Shown piece by piece: positions 33,897 to 44,357 of a DNA stretch of 64,000 bases (position 1 is the first letter of the stretch; every line of letters starts with the position of its first letter). Made by a program: the position numbers and the translations under genes. The notes below the pieces were generated by a model. It made no database searches. It was not told where the DNA came from and worked only from the letters and a program-made list of their open reading frames with translations. The DNA comes from Dawidia soli (GTDB lineage Bacteria > Bacteroidota > Bacteroidia > Cytophagales > Cyclobacteriaceae), in contig NZ_JAHESC010000019.1 in the NCBI RefSeq assembly GCF_018598185.1, forward strand, positions 1 to 64,000, in the 5' to 3' direction.

Positions 33897-35093
33897 ATGA
33901 AAGAGTTTAAGAATATACTGGAAGCGTATAACAAAGTAGACTTCACCCAACGGCGGGCCGTCCTGGCCACGGTGGTAAAAGTACGCGGCTCTTCCTATCG
34001 CAGCCCCGGTGCGCGCATGCTGATCACCGACGACGGCAAGTGGGTAGGCTCGATCAGCGGCGGCTGCCTGGAAGGTGACGCCCTGCGCAAAGCCCGCCAG
34101 GTAATGAGTAACCGCGTGCCCCTCACCGTCACCTACGACACGAGCGAAGAAAGCAATCAGAACCTGGGCATCGGCCTGGGCTGCAACGGCATCATCGACG
34201 TGCTGCTGGAACCGCTGGACCCTACCGACCATACCAACGCCGCTACCTTCTTCGACAGCATTGTCAAGCGTAATCTCCCGGTGGCACTCGCCACGGTTTT
34301 CACCGGCGATACCCCAACCGAGACAGGCCGCAAGCTCCTCCTCACCGAAGAGCGTACCATCCTGCATCAAACAATCGGGCAGCCGGCACTGGCCGACGCC
34401 ATCGCCACTGACCTGGCCACGCTGTTCGCCACACGCAAGTCCGAGACACGCCAATATGCCGTCTCCGGCACAACCACAGAAGTATTCATCGAGCTGATAC
34501 AACCCACCGTAGATGTCATCATCTTCGGTGGCGGGTTTGACGCCCGCCCCGTGAGCCAGCTCATGAAAAGCCTCGGCTGGGGCGTGACCGTCACCGACGA
34601 ATGCGTCGCACACATCGCCCCACTCTTTTTCCCGGCGGCCGACAAGCTCTCGCTCTGCCAGCGTCAATACATCGACCGCGACTTCGCCATCACGCCCTAC
34701 ACGGCGTGCGTGCTGATGTCACACAATTACGAATACGACCGCGACGTACTCCGCAAGCTACTGCGCACGGAGACACCCTATATCGGCATCCTGGGCCCGC
34801 GCAAACGCTTCGACAAAATGGTGAAAGAATTCAGCAATGAAGGAATCACCCTGACCGCAGACGACTACCATCGCATCCACGCCCCCATCGGTCTGGACAT
34901 TGGCGCCGAAACACCCGACGAGATCGCGATCGCCATAGCCGGCGAGATCCAGGGCAAGTTCTCCAACCGCTCCGGGGGCTTCCTGAAGTACCGTCAGGCG
35001 CCCATTCACCAGCGCGACGGCCATAGCGACCAGGTCTTCAAACAAGTATATTTACATACGCCAGACGCCGCCCGGTCCGCACAGGGAGCTTGA
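33897..35093 (+). CDS. XdhC/CoxI family molybdenum cofactor maturation factor
   Basis: The 398-residue protein has an N-terminal XdhC/CoxI domain (VRGSSYRSPGARMLI, GSISGGCLEGD) and a C-terminal Rossmann domain (IIFGGGFDARPVSQLM, CVLMSHNYEYDRDVL, YIGILGPRKRF). XdhC-type proteins bind the cofactor, help its sulfuration and insert it into the apo-hydroxylase in the cytosol before export. The position directly after the enzyme and cytochrome genes supports that role. The mature length is typical for two-domain members. Confidence 0.93.
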   Translation: MKEFKNILEAYNKVDFTQRRAVLATVVKVRGSSYRSPGARMLITDDGKWVGSISGGCLEGDALRKARQVMSNRVPLTVTYDTSEESNQNLGIGLGCNGIIDVLLEPLDPTDHTNAATFFDSIVKRNLPVALATVFTGDTPTETGRKLLLTEERTILHQTIGQPALADAIATDLATLFATRKSETRQYAVSGTTTEVFIELIQPTVDVIIFGGGFDARPVSQLMKSLGWGVTVTDECVAHIAPLFFPAADKLSLCQRQYIDRDFAITPYTACVLMSHNYEYDRDVLRKLLRTETPYIGILGPRKRFDKMVKEFSNEGITLTADDYHRIHAPIGLDIGAETPDEIAIAIAGEIQGKFSNRSGGFLKYRQAPIHQRDGHSDQVFKQVYLHTPDAARSAQGA

Positions 35094-35153
35094 TCACCCC
35101 CGCGGCAACCCATCGCCACACTTCTTCGGAATAAAATTTTAACAAGCAGGAAA

Positions 35154-35750
35154 ATGAATATCGGAATCGTCTTGCTGGCCGCCGGCGCATCGGTACGCAT
35201 GGGCACGGCCAAACAACAACTGTTGCTGGACGGTGAGCCCCTTCTGTGGCACGCCGCACAAGCAGCCCTGCACGCAGCCGCCACCCACACAGTGGTGGTA
35301 CTGGGCGCCCAAGAAGCCACCCACCGCGCCATGCTGGAATCCCTGCCCCTGGACATCATGTACAACCCCGACTGGGAAAAGGGCATGGGCAACTCCCTCA
35401 AAACCGGCATGCACCGCCTGCTACGCATCGCCCCCGAAACCGACGCCGCCCTGATCATGGTCTGCGACCAACCCGGCGTGACCGCCCATTACCTCAATAG
35501 CATCATCCTGAAATACGGCAAGACCGAAGCCCCCGTCATCGCCTCCCACTACGCCGGCACCATCGGCGTCCCCGCCCTGTTCGCCAAAAAACTCTTCCCC
35601 GAGCTCATGTCCCTGGACGATAAACAAGGCGCCAAAAAAGTCATCCAGCAACACCAATCCATCACCACCACCCTCGACTTCCCCGAAGGCGCCGTCGACA
35701 TCGACACCCCCGAAGACTACCGCCGCCTGGCCGGCGCAACACTACAATAA
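35154..35750 (+). CDS. mocA: MobA/MocA-like molybdenum cofactor nucleotidyltransferase
   Basis: The 198-residue protein has an NTP-transferase fold with the signature LLAAGASVRMGTAKQQLLLDG (shown as LLAAGASVRMG and TAKQQLLLDG), IMVCDQPGV for metal binding, and GVPALFAKKLFPEL. MocA adds CMP to molybdopterin-molybdenum to form the dinucleotide cofactor used by xanthine-oxidase-family enzymes. MobA (GMP) is a relative, but the hydroxylase context favours the cytidylyltransferase. It is the last gene of the operon. Its codon use is strongly C-ending, as in the other genes of the cluster. Confidence 0.87.
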   Translation: MNIGIVLLAAGASVRMGTAKQQLLLDGEPLLWHAAQAALHAAATHTVVVLGAQEATHRAMLESLPLDIMYNPDWEKGMGNSLKTGMHRLLRIAPETDAALIMVCDQPGVTAHYLNSIILKYGKTEAPVIASHYAGTIGVPALFAKKLFPELMSLDDKQGAKKVIQQHQSITTTLDFPEGAVDIDTPEDYRRLAGATLQ

Positions 35751-35816
35751 GTTTTAGAAGAAGCATAGCCGACGAATTTCTATAACTATACAAAGATGAT
35801 TAGGCCCGTTTATACC

Positions 35817-35975
35817 ATTCAGCTCTGAAAGAGCGAGACACAATAGCCCAGGCTGAAGCGCCAGCGGCGGCCTGGGAACAAGGACAGACAGGTAATAAAT
35901 AAGCCCTGAAAGGGCGTAACAAACAGCTCAAGGCGCGCATATAGCCATGTCGCGTCCTTTCAGGGGGCTGCATCT
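35817..35975. repeat. Cluster of small palindromic repeats
   Basis: The stretch contains gctctgaaagagc, an imperfect cccaggc/gcctggg stem, gccctgaaagggc, and an inverted relative, cctttcaggggg. I know similar 'cctgaaagggc' units as dispersed repeats in Bacteroidota genomes. No reading frame of credible composition is present. Confidence 0.65.
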
Positions 35976-35996
35976 TCGATCGACGAGCCCGCACAT

Positions 35997-36026
35997 AAAA
36001 AAAGCCACCCTAAAAGGATGGCTTTT
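35997..36026 (-). terminator. Terminator after rpsJ
   Basis: The stem aaagcca/tggcttt with partly paired interior and loop is followed on the minus strand by eight T residues. It lies 23 bases after the rpsJ stop, ending the str operon. Confidence 0.88.
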
Positions 36027-36049
36027 CCAATATTCGCAAGTGCAGATAA

Positions 36050-36355
36050 CTACACCTTAATCTCAACATCAACACCGCTGGGAAGCTCAAGCTTCATCAG
36101 CGCGTCAACCGTCTTGGCACTGTTGGAATAGATATCCACCAGACGCTTGTAAGTACACAGTTGGAACTGCTCGCGTGACTTTTTGTTAACGTGGGGTGAG
36201 CGCAGTACCGTAAACTTTTCCTTTTCGGTAGGCAGCGGAATAGGACCGCTAACCACAGCACCGGTTGCCTTAACAGCTCTTACGATTTTCTCGGAAGACT
36301 TGTCCACGAGATTGTGATCGTAAGACTTGAGTTTAATTCTGATTTTCTGATTCAT
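36050..36355 (-). CDS. rpsJ: Ribosomal protein S10
   Basis: S10 is a 30S head protein that also forms the transcription antitermination partner of NusB. The start at 36355 gives the standard [17 protein letters not shown]-terminus and 101 residues. An upstream in-frame ATG would add 13 residues outside the family. Motifs such as [19 protein letters not shown] and KSREQFQL are conserved. It follows fusA by 28 bases and is followed directly by a terminator. It is therefore the last gene here and is separated from the rplC-rplD part of the classical S10 operon. Confidence 0.97.
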   Translation of the reverse strand: MNQKIRIKLKSYDHNLVDKSSEKIVRAVKATGAVVSGPIPLPTEKEKFTVLRSPHVNKKSREQFQLCTYKRLVDIYSNSAKTVDALMKLELPSGVDVEIKV

Positions 36356-36383
36356 AGGTTTATCTAAACGCCTTTTAGATGAA

Positions 36384-38498
36384 TTATTTTGCAAGGGCAG
36401 CGCCCTTCAATTCTTCAATTACTTTATCCGCGAGGTTTTTCGGTACCGCAGCGTAGTGCGAGAACGTCAGCGTTGCCGAAGCACGGCCAGACGTCAGCGT
36501 ACGCAGGTCGGTGATGTAACCGAAGAGTTCTTTCAGCGGTACGTCAGCCTTGATAACCTGGGCACCACCACGGCTATCCATACCTTTCATCACACCGCGT
36601 CTTCTGTTCAAGTCACCCGTCACAGAACCGGTGTATTCATCCGGGCTCAGTACTTCTACCGACATGATCGGCTCGAGCAGCTGAGGAGCGCATTTCGCAG
36701 CAGCTTCTTTGAAGCCCAAGCGAGCGGCAAGTTCGAACGACAGTGAGTCGGAGTCAACGTCGTGGTACGAACCGTGGAACAGACGTACACGCATCGAGTC
36801 GATCGGGTAGCCGGCCAGCGGACCGTTTGACATCGCGCTTTCGAAACCTTTTTGAACCGGCTGAATGAATTCGCGGGGGATCACACCACCTACGATATCG
36901 TTCACGAACTCCAGTCCTTCTTTATCGCCTTCCTTCAGTTCGCGGGGCCCGATCTCGAATACGATATCGGCAAACTTACCGCGACCACCGGTCTGCTTCT
37001 TGTAAACTTCTTTGTGTTCAACCGACTTGGTAAGCGCTTCCTTGTAAGCCACCTGGGGAGCACCCTGGTTGATCTCCACTTTGAACTCGCGTTTCAGGCG
37101 GTCGATGATAATCTCGAGGTGAAGCTCGCCCATCCCGCGAAGGATGGTCTGGCCAGTCTCCTGGTCCGTGTTAACACGCAGCGTAGGATCTTCTTCCACC
37201 AGTTTGGCAATCGCCATACCCAGTTTATCTACATCGGCTTGTTTCTTCGGCTCGATCGCGTAACCGATTACAGGCTCAGGGAACACCATCGATTCGAGGA
37301 CTACTTTGCGTTTTTCGTCGCAAAGCGTATCACCGGTCTTAATATCTTTAAAGCCTACTACCGCACCGATGTCACCCGCCACCAGACGCTCGATCTGGTT
37401 TTGCTTGTTGGCGTGCATCTGGAATACGCGGGAGATCCGCTCTTTGCTTTCAGAACGTGTGTTGTATACGTAAGAGCCTGACTCCAGTACGCCGGAATAT
37501 GCGCGTACGAAGCAAAGACGGCCTACGAAGGGGTCAGTAGCAATTTTGAAGGCAAGCGCTGCGAAAGGCTCTTTTTCATCGGGACGGATCACAACTTCCT
37601 GGTCGTTATCCGGGTTTGTACCGATGATGTTGTCTTTGTCGAGCGGTGAAGGAAGAAGCTCCATCACGTAGTCCAGCATGGTTTGAACACCCTTGTTCTT
37701 GAACGAAGAGCCGCATACCATCGGAACTACCTTCATCGCGATCGTAGCCTTGCGAAGTGCCGTCAGGATTTCAGCTTCCGAGATCGAATCAGGATTCTCG
37801 AAGAACTTCTCCATCAGGGTTTCGTCAAAGTCGGCAACGGCTTCCAGCAATTTCTCGCGGTACTCGTTCACCTCGTCCTTCATTTCCTCCGGAATGGGTA
37901 CCACTTCATAGGTCATACCTTTGTCGTGCTCATTCCAAACGATACCACGATTGTTAACCAGGTCAACTACACCGCGGAAGTTATCTTCAGAACCGATCGG
38001 CAGCTGCAGGGCTACTGCATTGCTTCCCAGTTTCTCTTTTACTTGCTTACATACGCCGAGGAAGTCAGAACCGGCACGGTCCATCTTATTGACGAAACCG
38101 ATACGGGCAACTTTATAATTGTCGGCCAGGCGCCAGTTAGTCTCAGATTGCGGCTCAACACCGTCAACAGCGCTGAACAGGAACACCAGACCATCCAACA
38201 CGCGCAGCGAGCGGTTTACCTCTACGGTAAAGTCCACGTGACCAGGCGTATCGATGATGTTGACGTTGTATTTATTTTCTCTGTAGTTCCAGAATACCGT
38301 TGTGGCAGCCGAGGTAATGGTGATACCACGCTCCTGCTCCTGCGCCATCCAGTCCATGGTAGCGGCACCTTCGTGTACTTCGCCAATCTTGTGGTTCACA
38401 CCGGCATAGTACAGAATACGCTCCGTCGTGGTAGTCTTACCCGCATCGATGTGCGCGGCGATACCAATGTTTCTGGTGTATTTGAGATCTCTAGACAT
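36384..38498 (-). CDS. fusA: Elongation factor G
   Basis: The 704-residue GTPase catalyses ribosomal translocation. G-domain motifs are [15 protein letters not shown] (P loop, shown as AHIDAGKTT), DTPGHVDF and [10 protein letters not shown]. Domains II-V follow in the usual order with [14 protein letters not shown] and the C-terminal [16 protein letters not shown]. It lies in a standard str operon between rpsG (17 bases upstream) and rpsJ. Confidence 0.98.
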   Translation of the reverse strand: MSRDLKYTRNIGIAAHIDAGKTTTTERILYYAGVNHKIGEVHEGAATMDWMAQEQERGITITSAATTVFWNYRENKYNVNIIDTPGHVDFTVEVNRSLRVLDGLVFLFSAVDGVEPQSETNWRLADNYKVARIGFVNKMDRAGSDFLGVCKQVKEKLGSNAVALQLPIGSEDNFRGVVDLVNNRGIVWNEHDKGMTYEVVPIPEEMKDEVNEYREKLLEAVADFDETLMEKFFENPDSISEAEILTALRKATIAMKVVPMVCGSSFKNKGVQTMLDYVMELLPSPLDKDNIIGTNPDNDQEVVIRPDEKEPFAALAFKIATDPFVGRLCFVRAYSGVLESGSYVYNTRSESKERISRVFQMHANKQNQIERLVAGDIGAVVGFKDIKTGDTLCDEKRKVVLESMVFPEPVIGYAIEPKKQADVDKLGMAIAKLVEEDPTLRVNTDQETGQTILRGMGELHLEIIIDRLKREFKVEINQGAPQVAYKEALTKSVEHKEVYKKQTGGRGKFADIVFEIGPRELKEGDKEGLEFVNDIVGGVIPREFIQPVQKGFESAMSNGPLAGYPIDSMRVRLFHGSYHDVDSDSLSFELAARLGFKEAAAKCAPQLLEPIMSVEVLSPDEYTGSVTGDLNRRRGVMKGMDSRGGAQVIKADVPLKELFGYITDLRTLTSGRASATLTFSHYAAVPKNLADKVIEELKGAALAK

Positions 38499-38515
38499 TA
38501 CCTGGTCCCTCTGAA

Positions 38516-38983
38516 TTAGAATCTGAAATGTGAAAACGCCTTGTTCGCTTCAGCCATGCGGTGCGTATCGTCTTTCTTCTTGATAGCTGCACCTTCACCT
38601 TTGGAGGCCGCGATGATCTCGGCCGCCAGTTTATCCATCATGGTCTTTTCACCACGCAGACGAGAGTAGTCGATCAACCACTTAATGCTCAGGTTGATTT
38701 TGCGCTCGGGGCGGATTTCCACCGGCACCTGAAAGGTAGCACCACCGACACGGCGGCTCTTCACCTCAACACCCGGCATCAGGTTGTTCATAGCACGTTT
38801 CCATACTTCGATACCCGCTTCGTTGGTCTTCTTCTCAACTTGCGCTACGGCATCATAGAAGATGGTGTATGCTGTGCTTTTCTTGCCTTGCTCCATCAGG
38901 TAGTTCACGAACTTGGTTACCAGCGGATCGTTGAACTTAGGATCGGGCAGAAGATATCTCTTTTTAGGTTTTGACTTTCTCAT
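38516..38983 (-). CDS. rpsG: Ribosomal protein S7
   Basis: The 155-residue protein is full length for S7, a primary 16S rRNA-binding protein that nucleates the 30S head. Conserved segments are [52 protein letters not shown] (in part) and the C-terminal [15 protein letters not shown]. It is the second gene of the str operon. Confidence 0.98.
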   Translation of the reverse strand: MRKSKPKKRYLLPDPKFNDPLVTKFVNYLMEQGKKSTAYTIFYDAVAQVEKKTNEAGIEVWKRAMNNLMPGVEVKSRRVGGATFQVPVEIRPERKINLSIKWLIDYSRLRGEKTMMDKLAAEIIAASKGEGAAIKKKDDTHRMAEANKAFSHFRF

Positions 38984-38996
38984 GGCTTAAATCCGA

Positions 38997-39419
38997 TTAT
39001 TTTTTACCTTTTGCTGGTGCACCTTTTCCGGCAGGCGCTGCTGCACCCGGCTTAGGACGTTTTGCTCCGTATTTAGAACGGCTCTGCTTCCGGCCGTTTA
39101 CACCTGCAGTATCCAATGCACCACGAACGATGTGGTAACGAACACCGGGAAGATCTTTCACACGACCACCGCGGATCAGCACGATCGAGTGCTCCTGGAG
39201 GTTGTGGCCTTCACCCATAATGTAAGCGTTAACCTCTTTGCCGCTCACCAGGCGAACCCGGGCAACCTTACGCATCGCGGAATTAGGTTTTTTAGGAGTT
39301 GTTGTGTACACACGTGTACATACGCCTCTTTTCTGAGGGCAAGAGTCAAGGGCAGGAGACTTTGACTTAAAATTCAGTGTCTTGCGGCCTTTTCTTACAA
39401 GTTGTTGAATGGTAGGCAT
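38997..39419 (-). CDS. rpsL: Ribosomal protein S12
   Basis: S12 is a 30S decoding-centre protein. The conserved [16 protein letters not shown] loop and [16 protein letters not shown] region are intact and show no recognised streptomycin-resistance change. At 140 residues it is longer than the 124-residue E. coli protein because of a C-terminal Pro/Ala/Gly/Lys-rich tail, common in Bacteroidota. It is the first gene of the str operon and has a near-perfect promoter 40 bases upstream. Confidence 0.98.
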   Translation of the reverse strand: MPTIQQLVRKGRKTLNFKSKSPALDSCPQKRGVCTRVYTTTPKKPNSAMRKVARVRLVSGKEVNAYIMGEGHNLQEHSIVLIRGGRVKDLPGVRYHIVRGALDTAGVNGRKQSRSKYGAKRPKPGAAAPAGKGAPAKGKK

Positions 39420-39458
39420 TTATATTTCTTTTTAGAAACCTTTCAAAATTTTGGACTG

Positions 39459-39488
39459 CAAAGGTATTTAAAGTAAAATTCCTTGCAA
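39459..39488 (-). promoter_or_regulatory. Promoter of the str operon (rpsL)
   Basis: The minus strand reads TTG (39488-39486), 19 bases, TACCTTTG (39466-39459). This matches the Bacteroidota consensus exactly. Transcription should start near 39452, about 33 bases before the rpsL ATG. Confidence 0.85.
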
Positions 39489-39592
39489 AGCCTCCTCGCA
39501 ATATTTTTGTGCAAGATGGCCTAATAATGAGACAAATACGTGTTCCGGCAGCCGATTTAAAGAATTCTTAACGCACCGCCATACCCGGTTTT

Positions 39593-39925
39593 TCAGGCTT
39601 CACCCACCGCACCCCCAAAATTCATGGGAAACTTGGGCATGTCGTCGGTACGCTTGATCGCCCCGAAGCTCGCTTCGTATTTGTCTATGTTGTCTTTCAA
39701 CGCCTGTAGCAGACGCTTGGCATGCTCCGGCGTGATCACGATCCGCGACTTCACCTTCGCCTTTGGCACCCCCGGCATCAACCGGATAAAATCGATCACG
39801 AACTCGCTGTTCGAGTGCGCAATCATCGCCAGGTTCGAATAAATCCCCTCCGCGATCTCCTCCGTCAGCTCGATGTTGATCTGACCTTGCTGCGCCTGCT
39901 GCTGCTTGTTCTTGTCTTCTGCCAT
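39593..39925 (-). CDS. DUF3467 protein
   Basis: The 110-residue protein matches DUF3467 through INIELTEEIAEGIYSNLAMIAHSNSEFVIDF (quoted parts: INIELTEEIAEGIYSNLAMI and HSNSEFVIDF) and PGVPKAKVKSRIVITPEHAKRLL (parts). It starts with a glutamine-rich tail and is predicted soluble. In many Bacteroidota it follows rpoC, as here. The rpoC terminator lies between them, so it is expressed by readthrough or its own promoter. Its function is unknown; the constant link to RNA polymerase genes is the only clue. Confidence 0.9.
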   Translation of the reverse strand: MAEDKNKQQQAQQGQINIELTEEIAEGIYSNLAMIAHSNSEFVIDFIRLMPGVPKAKVKSRIVITPEHAKRLLQALKDNIDKYEASFGAIKRTDDMPKFPMNFGGAVGEA

Positions 39926-39940
39926 AAATGCTCACAAGTA

Positions 39941-39982
39941 AAAAAACGTGCGGATGGCACCCGAAGGCCGCACATCCGCACG
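39941..39982 (-). terminator. Terminator after rpoC
   Basis: A perfect 10-bp stem (cgtgcggatg/catccgcacg) is followed on the minus strand by six T residues. It lies 25 bases after the rpoC stop. Confidence 0.88.
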
Positions 39983-40007
39983 ATTCATAGTCATTTAATA
40001 AATCGTA

Positions 40008-43000
40008 TCAGTCCTGAAGCTCCTTTTCACGGTCGCGCGTCGTACGCTCCGGTGCATTCACCAGCGAATCGTACTCGTCTTTGTGGGTAACGATCAGGTC
40101 GGCAAAGCGACGTTGACCTGTACCGGCAGGGATCAGGTGCCCTACGATAACGTTCTCTTTCAATCCGTTCAACCAGTCCGTCTTGCCGCGGATCGCCGCT
40201 TCGCTCAACACCTTCGTCGTTTCCTGGAAGGATGCCGCCGACAGCCAGCTTTCCGTCTTCAAAGACGCCTGCGTGATACCCTGCAGCGTCGGTCTCGATA
40301 CGGCCGCCAGCGCGTCGCGTACCTCTACCAGCTTCTGGTCTTTGCGGCGCAGCAACGAATTCTCATCGCGGAACTCACGTCCTGTAATGATCTGGCCTGG
40401 TTTCAGGTTCGCTGAATCACCGGCGTCAACCACCACTTTCTTATCCAGGATCGCGTCGTTGTCTTCGCGGAACTGCAGCTTGTCAACATACTCGCCCGGC
40501 AGGAAGCTGGTATCACCCGGATCGAGGATTTCCACCTTCTGCATCATCTGGCTTACGATCGCCTCGATGTGCTTGTCGTTGATCTTCACACCCTGCAGAC
40601 GGTATACTTCCTGGATCTCGTTCACCAGGTACTCTTGTACCGCTGTGGGGCCTTTGATCGACAGGATGTCTGAAGGTGTAATAGAACCGTCAGACAGCGG
40701 CTGACCAGCTTTCACGAAGTCGTTGTCCTGAACCAGGATGTGCTTCGACAGCGGCACCAGGTAGCGTTTCTGAACACCGTCGCGTGACTCGATGAAGATC
40801 TCGCGGTTACCGCGTTTGATACCTCCATAGGTCACCACACCGTCGATCTCCGATACAACCGCCGGGTTCGAAGGGTTACGCGCTTCGAACAATTCCGTTA
40901 CACGCGGCAGACCACCCGTGATGTCGCGTGACTTACCCATCGTACGCGGGATCTTCGCCAGTACCGTACCGGCCTTGATCTTCTCACCCGCGTCTACCGC
41001 CAAGTGAGCGCCTACCGGAATGTTATATCCTTTTGTATCTGTCTTACCTTTTACCACCACGGCAGGGTTCTTGGTCTTATCGCGTGTTTCGGTAATTACC
41101 TTCTCACGGTGACCGGTCTGCTCGTCCGATTCCTCTTTGAACGTCACGCCTTCGATGATGGATTCGTATTCGATAACACCGTCGAACTCCGACAGGATCA
41201 CCGCGTTATACGGATCCCAGAAGCAAAGCTCTTCGCCTTTCTCAACCTTCTGGCCATCCTTCACCTTCAGGAACGCACCGTACGGCACGTGGTTCGTGAT
41301 CAGCACACGGGTACGGTCGTTGTCCACGATCCGGATCTCACCCGTACGGCCCATCACCACTTGCACCGGGTTGTTCTCGTTGTCGGTGGTCTCGATCACC
41401 CGCACACCTTCGAACTCGAGGATACCGCTGAACTTCGCCTTGATGTTTGCTTCCACCGCGATGTTCGATGCCGTACCACCCACGTGGAAGGTACGCAGTG
41501 TCAGCTGAGTACCCGGCTCACCGATGGACTGTGCAGCGATTACACCCACAGCCTCACCCGCCTGTACCATCTTGCCCGTCGCCAGGTTGCGGCCGTAGCA
41601 TTTCGCACAGCCACCCACTTTCGACTCGCACGTCAGCAACGAGCGGATCTCGACTTCTTCAATATTGGTTTCTTCAATACGCTTCGCGATCTCGTCGGTG
41701 ATCTCTTCGTTCGCACCGCATACAAGCTCGTCCGTCAGCGGATCGTAGATGTCGTGTACAGTCACACGGCCCAGGATACGCTCCGACAGCGGCTCCACGA
41801 TATCTTCGTTGTCTTTCAGCGCCGTTACCTTCAGACCACGCAGTGTACCGCAGTCCTCTTCAGAGACGACGAGATCTTGCGCTACGTCTACGAGACGACG
41901 TGTCAGATAACCGGCATCGGCCGTCTTCAACGCCGTATCGGCCAGACCTTTCCGCGCACCGTGCGTCGAGATAAAGTACTCCAATACGTCCAGACCTTCT
42001 TTGAAGTTCGAGAGGATCGGGTTCTCGATGATCGAGCCTACCGAACCGGCAAGGTTCTTCTGCGGCTTCGCCATCAGACCGCGCATACCGCCCAGCTGGC
42101 GGATCTGCTCGCGCGAACCCCGTGCACCGGAGTGCATCATCATGTAGATCGAGTTGAACCCTTGCTGATCGTCTTCCAGCTGCTTCATCAGCGTGCTGGT
42201 CAACATCGTGTTGGTACGGGTCCAGATATCGATCACCTGGTTGTAACGCTCGTTGTCGGTGATCAGACCCATCATATAGTTGTTCCATACGGCATCAACT
42301 TCCTCCTGGGCATTGGCCACCATCACTTCTTTCTCAGCCGGTACGTTTACATCGTTCAGACCCATCGACAAACCGCCTTTGTACGCCATCTGGAACCCGA
42401 GCTCCTTGATATCATCCAGGAACTTCGCAGTCTTCGACTGGCCGGCAAATTTGTAGATGTCGGAAATGATCGTCTGCAGCTTTTTCTTCGTCAGCAGCTC
42501 ATCCACGAAACCGACTTCCTCCGGCACGAACTGGTTGAAGATCACCCGTCCTGCAACGGTGTCGATCATCTTGTACGACAGCTCGCCGGTCTTTTTATCT
42601 TTTACGTTCGCACGAACCTTGATCAGGGCGTGCTTCGACAGTTTACCTTCATTGAAAGCGATCACCACCTCGGCAGCCGAGTAGTAACGCTTGCCTTCGC
42701 CCTTGATCGGATACTCCGGCGTGCTCTTGCGACCTTTGGTCAGGTAGTACAGACCCAACACCATGTCCTGCGACGGTACCGTGATCGGCGCGCCGTTGGC
42801 AGGGTTCAGGATGTTGTGCGACGACAGCATGAGCAGCGACGCTTCCAGGATAGCCTCCTGGCCAAGCGGTACGTGCACCGCCATCTGGTCACCGTCAAAG
42901 TCGGCGTTGAAGGCCGTACACACCAGCGGGTGCAGCTGAATAGCCTTACCTTCGATCAGCTTCGGCTGGAAGGCCTGGATACCCAGTCTGTGCAACGTAG

Positions 43001-44321
43001 GGGCACGGTTCAGCAGTACAGGGTGGCCCTTCAGTACGTTCTCCAGGATATCCCAGATCACAGGGTCTTTGCGGTCGACGATCTTCTTGGCCGACTTCAC
43101 TGTCTTCACAATACCTCTTTCGATCAGCTTGCGAATGATGAATGGCTTGAACAATTCCGCCGCCATATCCTTGGGCAGACCGCACTCGTGCAGCTTCAGC
43201 TCAGGGCCTACGACGATAACCGAACGACCCGAGTAGTCAACACGCTTACCGAGCAGGTTCTGACGGAAACGGCCTTGCTTACCTTTCAGCATGTCGCTGA
43301 GGGACTTCAGGGCACGGTTACCATCGGAACGTACCGCGTTCACCTTACGTGAGTTGTCGAACAGCGAGTCGACAGCCTCCTGCAACATACGCTTCTCGTT
43401 CCGCAGGATCACTTCCGGCGCCTTGATGTCGATCAGACGCTTCAGACGGTTGTTCCGGATGATCACACGACGATACAGATCGTTCAGGTCGGAGGTTGCA
43501 AAACGGCCACCATCCAGGGGCACGAGCGGACGCAGTTCCGGCGGAATCACCGGCACCATTTTAATTACCATCCACTCAGGCTTGTTCTCAATACGAGTCT
43601 TCGCGTCACGGAATGCTTCCACTACTTTCAGGCGCTTCAACGCTTCAGCCTTACGCTGCTGCGATGTATCGGTAGCGGCCTGGTGGCGCAGTTCGTATGA
43701 CAGCGTGTCCAGCTGTGTGCGCGACAGCAGCATTTCCAGCGCGTCGGCACCCATCTTGGCGATGAACTTCTTCGGATCGTTGTCGTCCAGCAATTGGTTC
43801 TCGCGGGGCAGCTTGTCGATAATGTCCAGGTACTCCTCTTCGGTCAGGAAGTCGAGGCGGTTCACGCCGTCTTCTTCTTTCACACCGGGTTGGATCACCA
43901 CGTAACGCTCGTAGTAAATGATCTGGTCGAGCTTCTTCGTAGGAAGGCCGAGCAGGTAGCCGATCTTGTTCGGCAGCGAGCGGAAATACCAGATGTGTGC
44001 CACCGGTACCACCAGCTCGATATGGCCCATGCGCTCGCGACGAACCTTCTTCTCGGTTACTTCTACACCGCAGCGGTCGCAAATGATGCCCTTGTAGCGT
44101 ATACGCTTATATTTTCCACAATGACACTCCCAGTCTTTTACGGGACCGAAGATCCGCTCGCAGAACAACCCGCCCATTTCGGGCTTGTAGGTTCTGTAGT
44201 TGATCGTCTCCGGCTGCGTAACCTCGCCGTGTGAGCTCTCCAGAATAGATTCCGGAGAGGCCAGGCTGATGGTGATCTTGGAGAAGTCGTTGTTGATCTT
44301 TTTATTCTTTCTGAAAGACAT
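40008..44321 (-). CDS. rpoC: RNA polymerase beta' subunit
   Basis: The 1437-residue subunit holds the catalytic magnesium motif [15 protein letters not shown], an N-terminal zinc site ([20 protein letters not shown], as CHCGKYK and CDRCG), the bridge-helix region and a second zinc site ([17 protein letters not shown]). The length is usual for Bacteroidota. It follows rpoB by 36 bases and ends at a strong terminator. Confidence 0.99.
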   Translation of the reverse strand: MSFRKNKKINNDFSKITISLASPESILESSHGEVTQPETINYRTYKPEMGGLFCERIFGPVKDWECHCGKYKRIRYKGIICDRCGVEVTEKKVRRERMGHIELVVPVAHIWYFRSLPNKIGYLLGLPTKKLDQIIYYERYVVIQPGVKEEDGVNRLDFLTEEEYLDIIDKLPRENQLLDDNDPKKFIAKMGADALEMLLSRTQLDTLSYELRHQAATDTSQQRKAEALKRLKVVEAFRDAKTRIENKPEWMVIKMVPVIPPELRPLVPLDGGRFATSDLNDLYRRVIIRNNRLKRLIDIKAPEVILRNEKRMLQEAVDSLFDNSRKVNAVRSDGNRALKSLSDMLKGKQGRFRQNLLGKRVDYSGRSVIVVGPELKLHECGLPKDMAAELFKPFIIRKLIERGIVKTVKSAKKIVDRKDPVIWDILENVLKGHPVLLNRAPTLHRLGIQAFQPKLIEGKAIQLHPLVCTAFNADFDGDQMAVHVPLGQEAILEASLLMLSSHNILNPANGAPITVPSQDMVLGLYYLTKGRKSTPEYPIKGEGKRYYSAAEVVIAFNEGKLSKHALIKVRANVKDKKTGELSYKMIDTVAGRVIFNQFVPEEVGFVDELLTKKKLQTIISDIYKFAGQSKTAKFLDDIKELGFQMAYKGGLSMGLNDVNVPAEKEVMVANAQEEVDAVWNNYMMGLITDNERYNQVIDIWTRTNTMLTSTLMKQLEDDQQGFNSIYMMMHSGARGSREQIRQLGGMRGLMAKPQKNLAGSVGSIIENPILSNFKEGLDVLEYFISTHGARKGLADTALKTADAGYLTRRLVDVAQDLVVSEEDCGTLRGLKVTALKDNEDIVEPLSERILGRVTVHDIYDPLTDELVCGANEEITDEIAKRIEETNIEEVEIRSLLTCESKVGGCAKCYGRNLATGKMVQAGEAVGVIAAQSIGEPGTQLTLRTFHVGGTASNIAVEANIKAKFSGILEFEGVRVIETTDNENNPVQVVMGRTGEIRIVDNDRTRVLITNHVPYGAFLKVKDGQKVEKGEELCFWDPYNAVILSEFDGVIEYESIIEGVTFKEESDEQTGHREKVITETRDKTKNPAVVVKGKTDTKGYNIPVGAHLAVDAGEKIKAGTVLAKIPRTMGKSRDITGGLPRVTELFEARNPSNPAVVSEIDGVVTYGGIKRGNREIFIESRDGVQKRYLVPLSKHILVQDNDFVKAGQPLSDGSITPSDILSIKGPTAVQEYLVNEIQEVYRLQGVKINDKHIEAIVSQMMQKVEILDPGDTSFLPGEYVDKLQFREDNDAILDKKVVVDAGDSANLKPGQIITGREFRDENSLLRRKDQKLVEVRDALAAVSRPTLQGITQASLKTESWLSAASFQETTKVLSEAAIRGKTDWLNGLKENVIVGHLIPAGTGQRRFADLIVTHKDEYDSLVNAPERTTRDREKELQD

Positions 44322-44357
44322 AGTGTAAGTTTTCAGTTATGATATATACCCCAGTAA

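Noticed and set aside
41004-43352. A 782-codon plus-strand frame opposite rpoC
   Set aside because: It is a shadow of rpoC, with no recognisable domain and composition typical of antisense.
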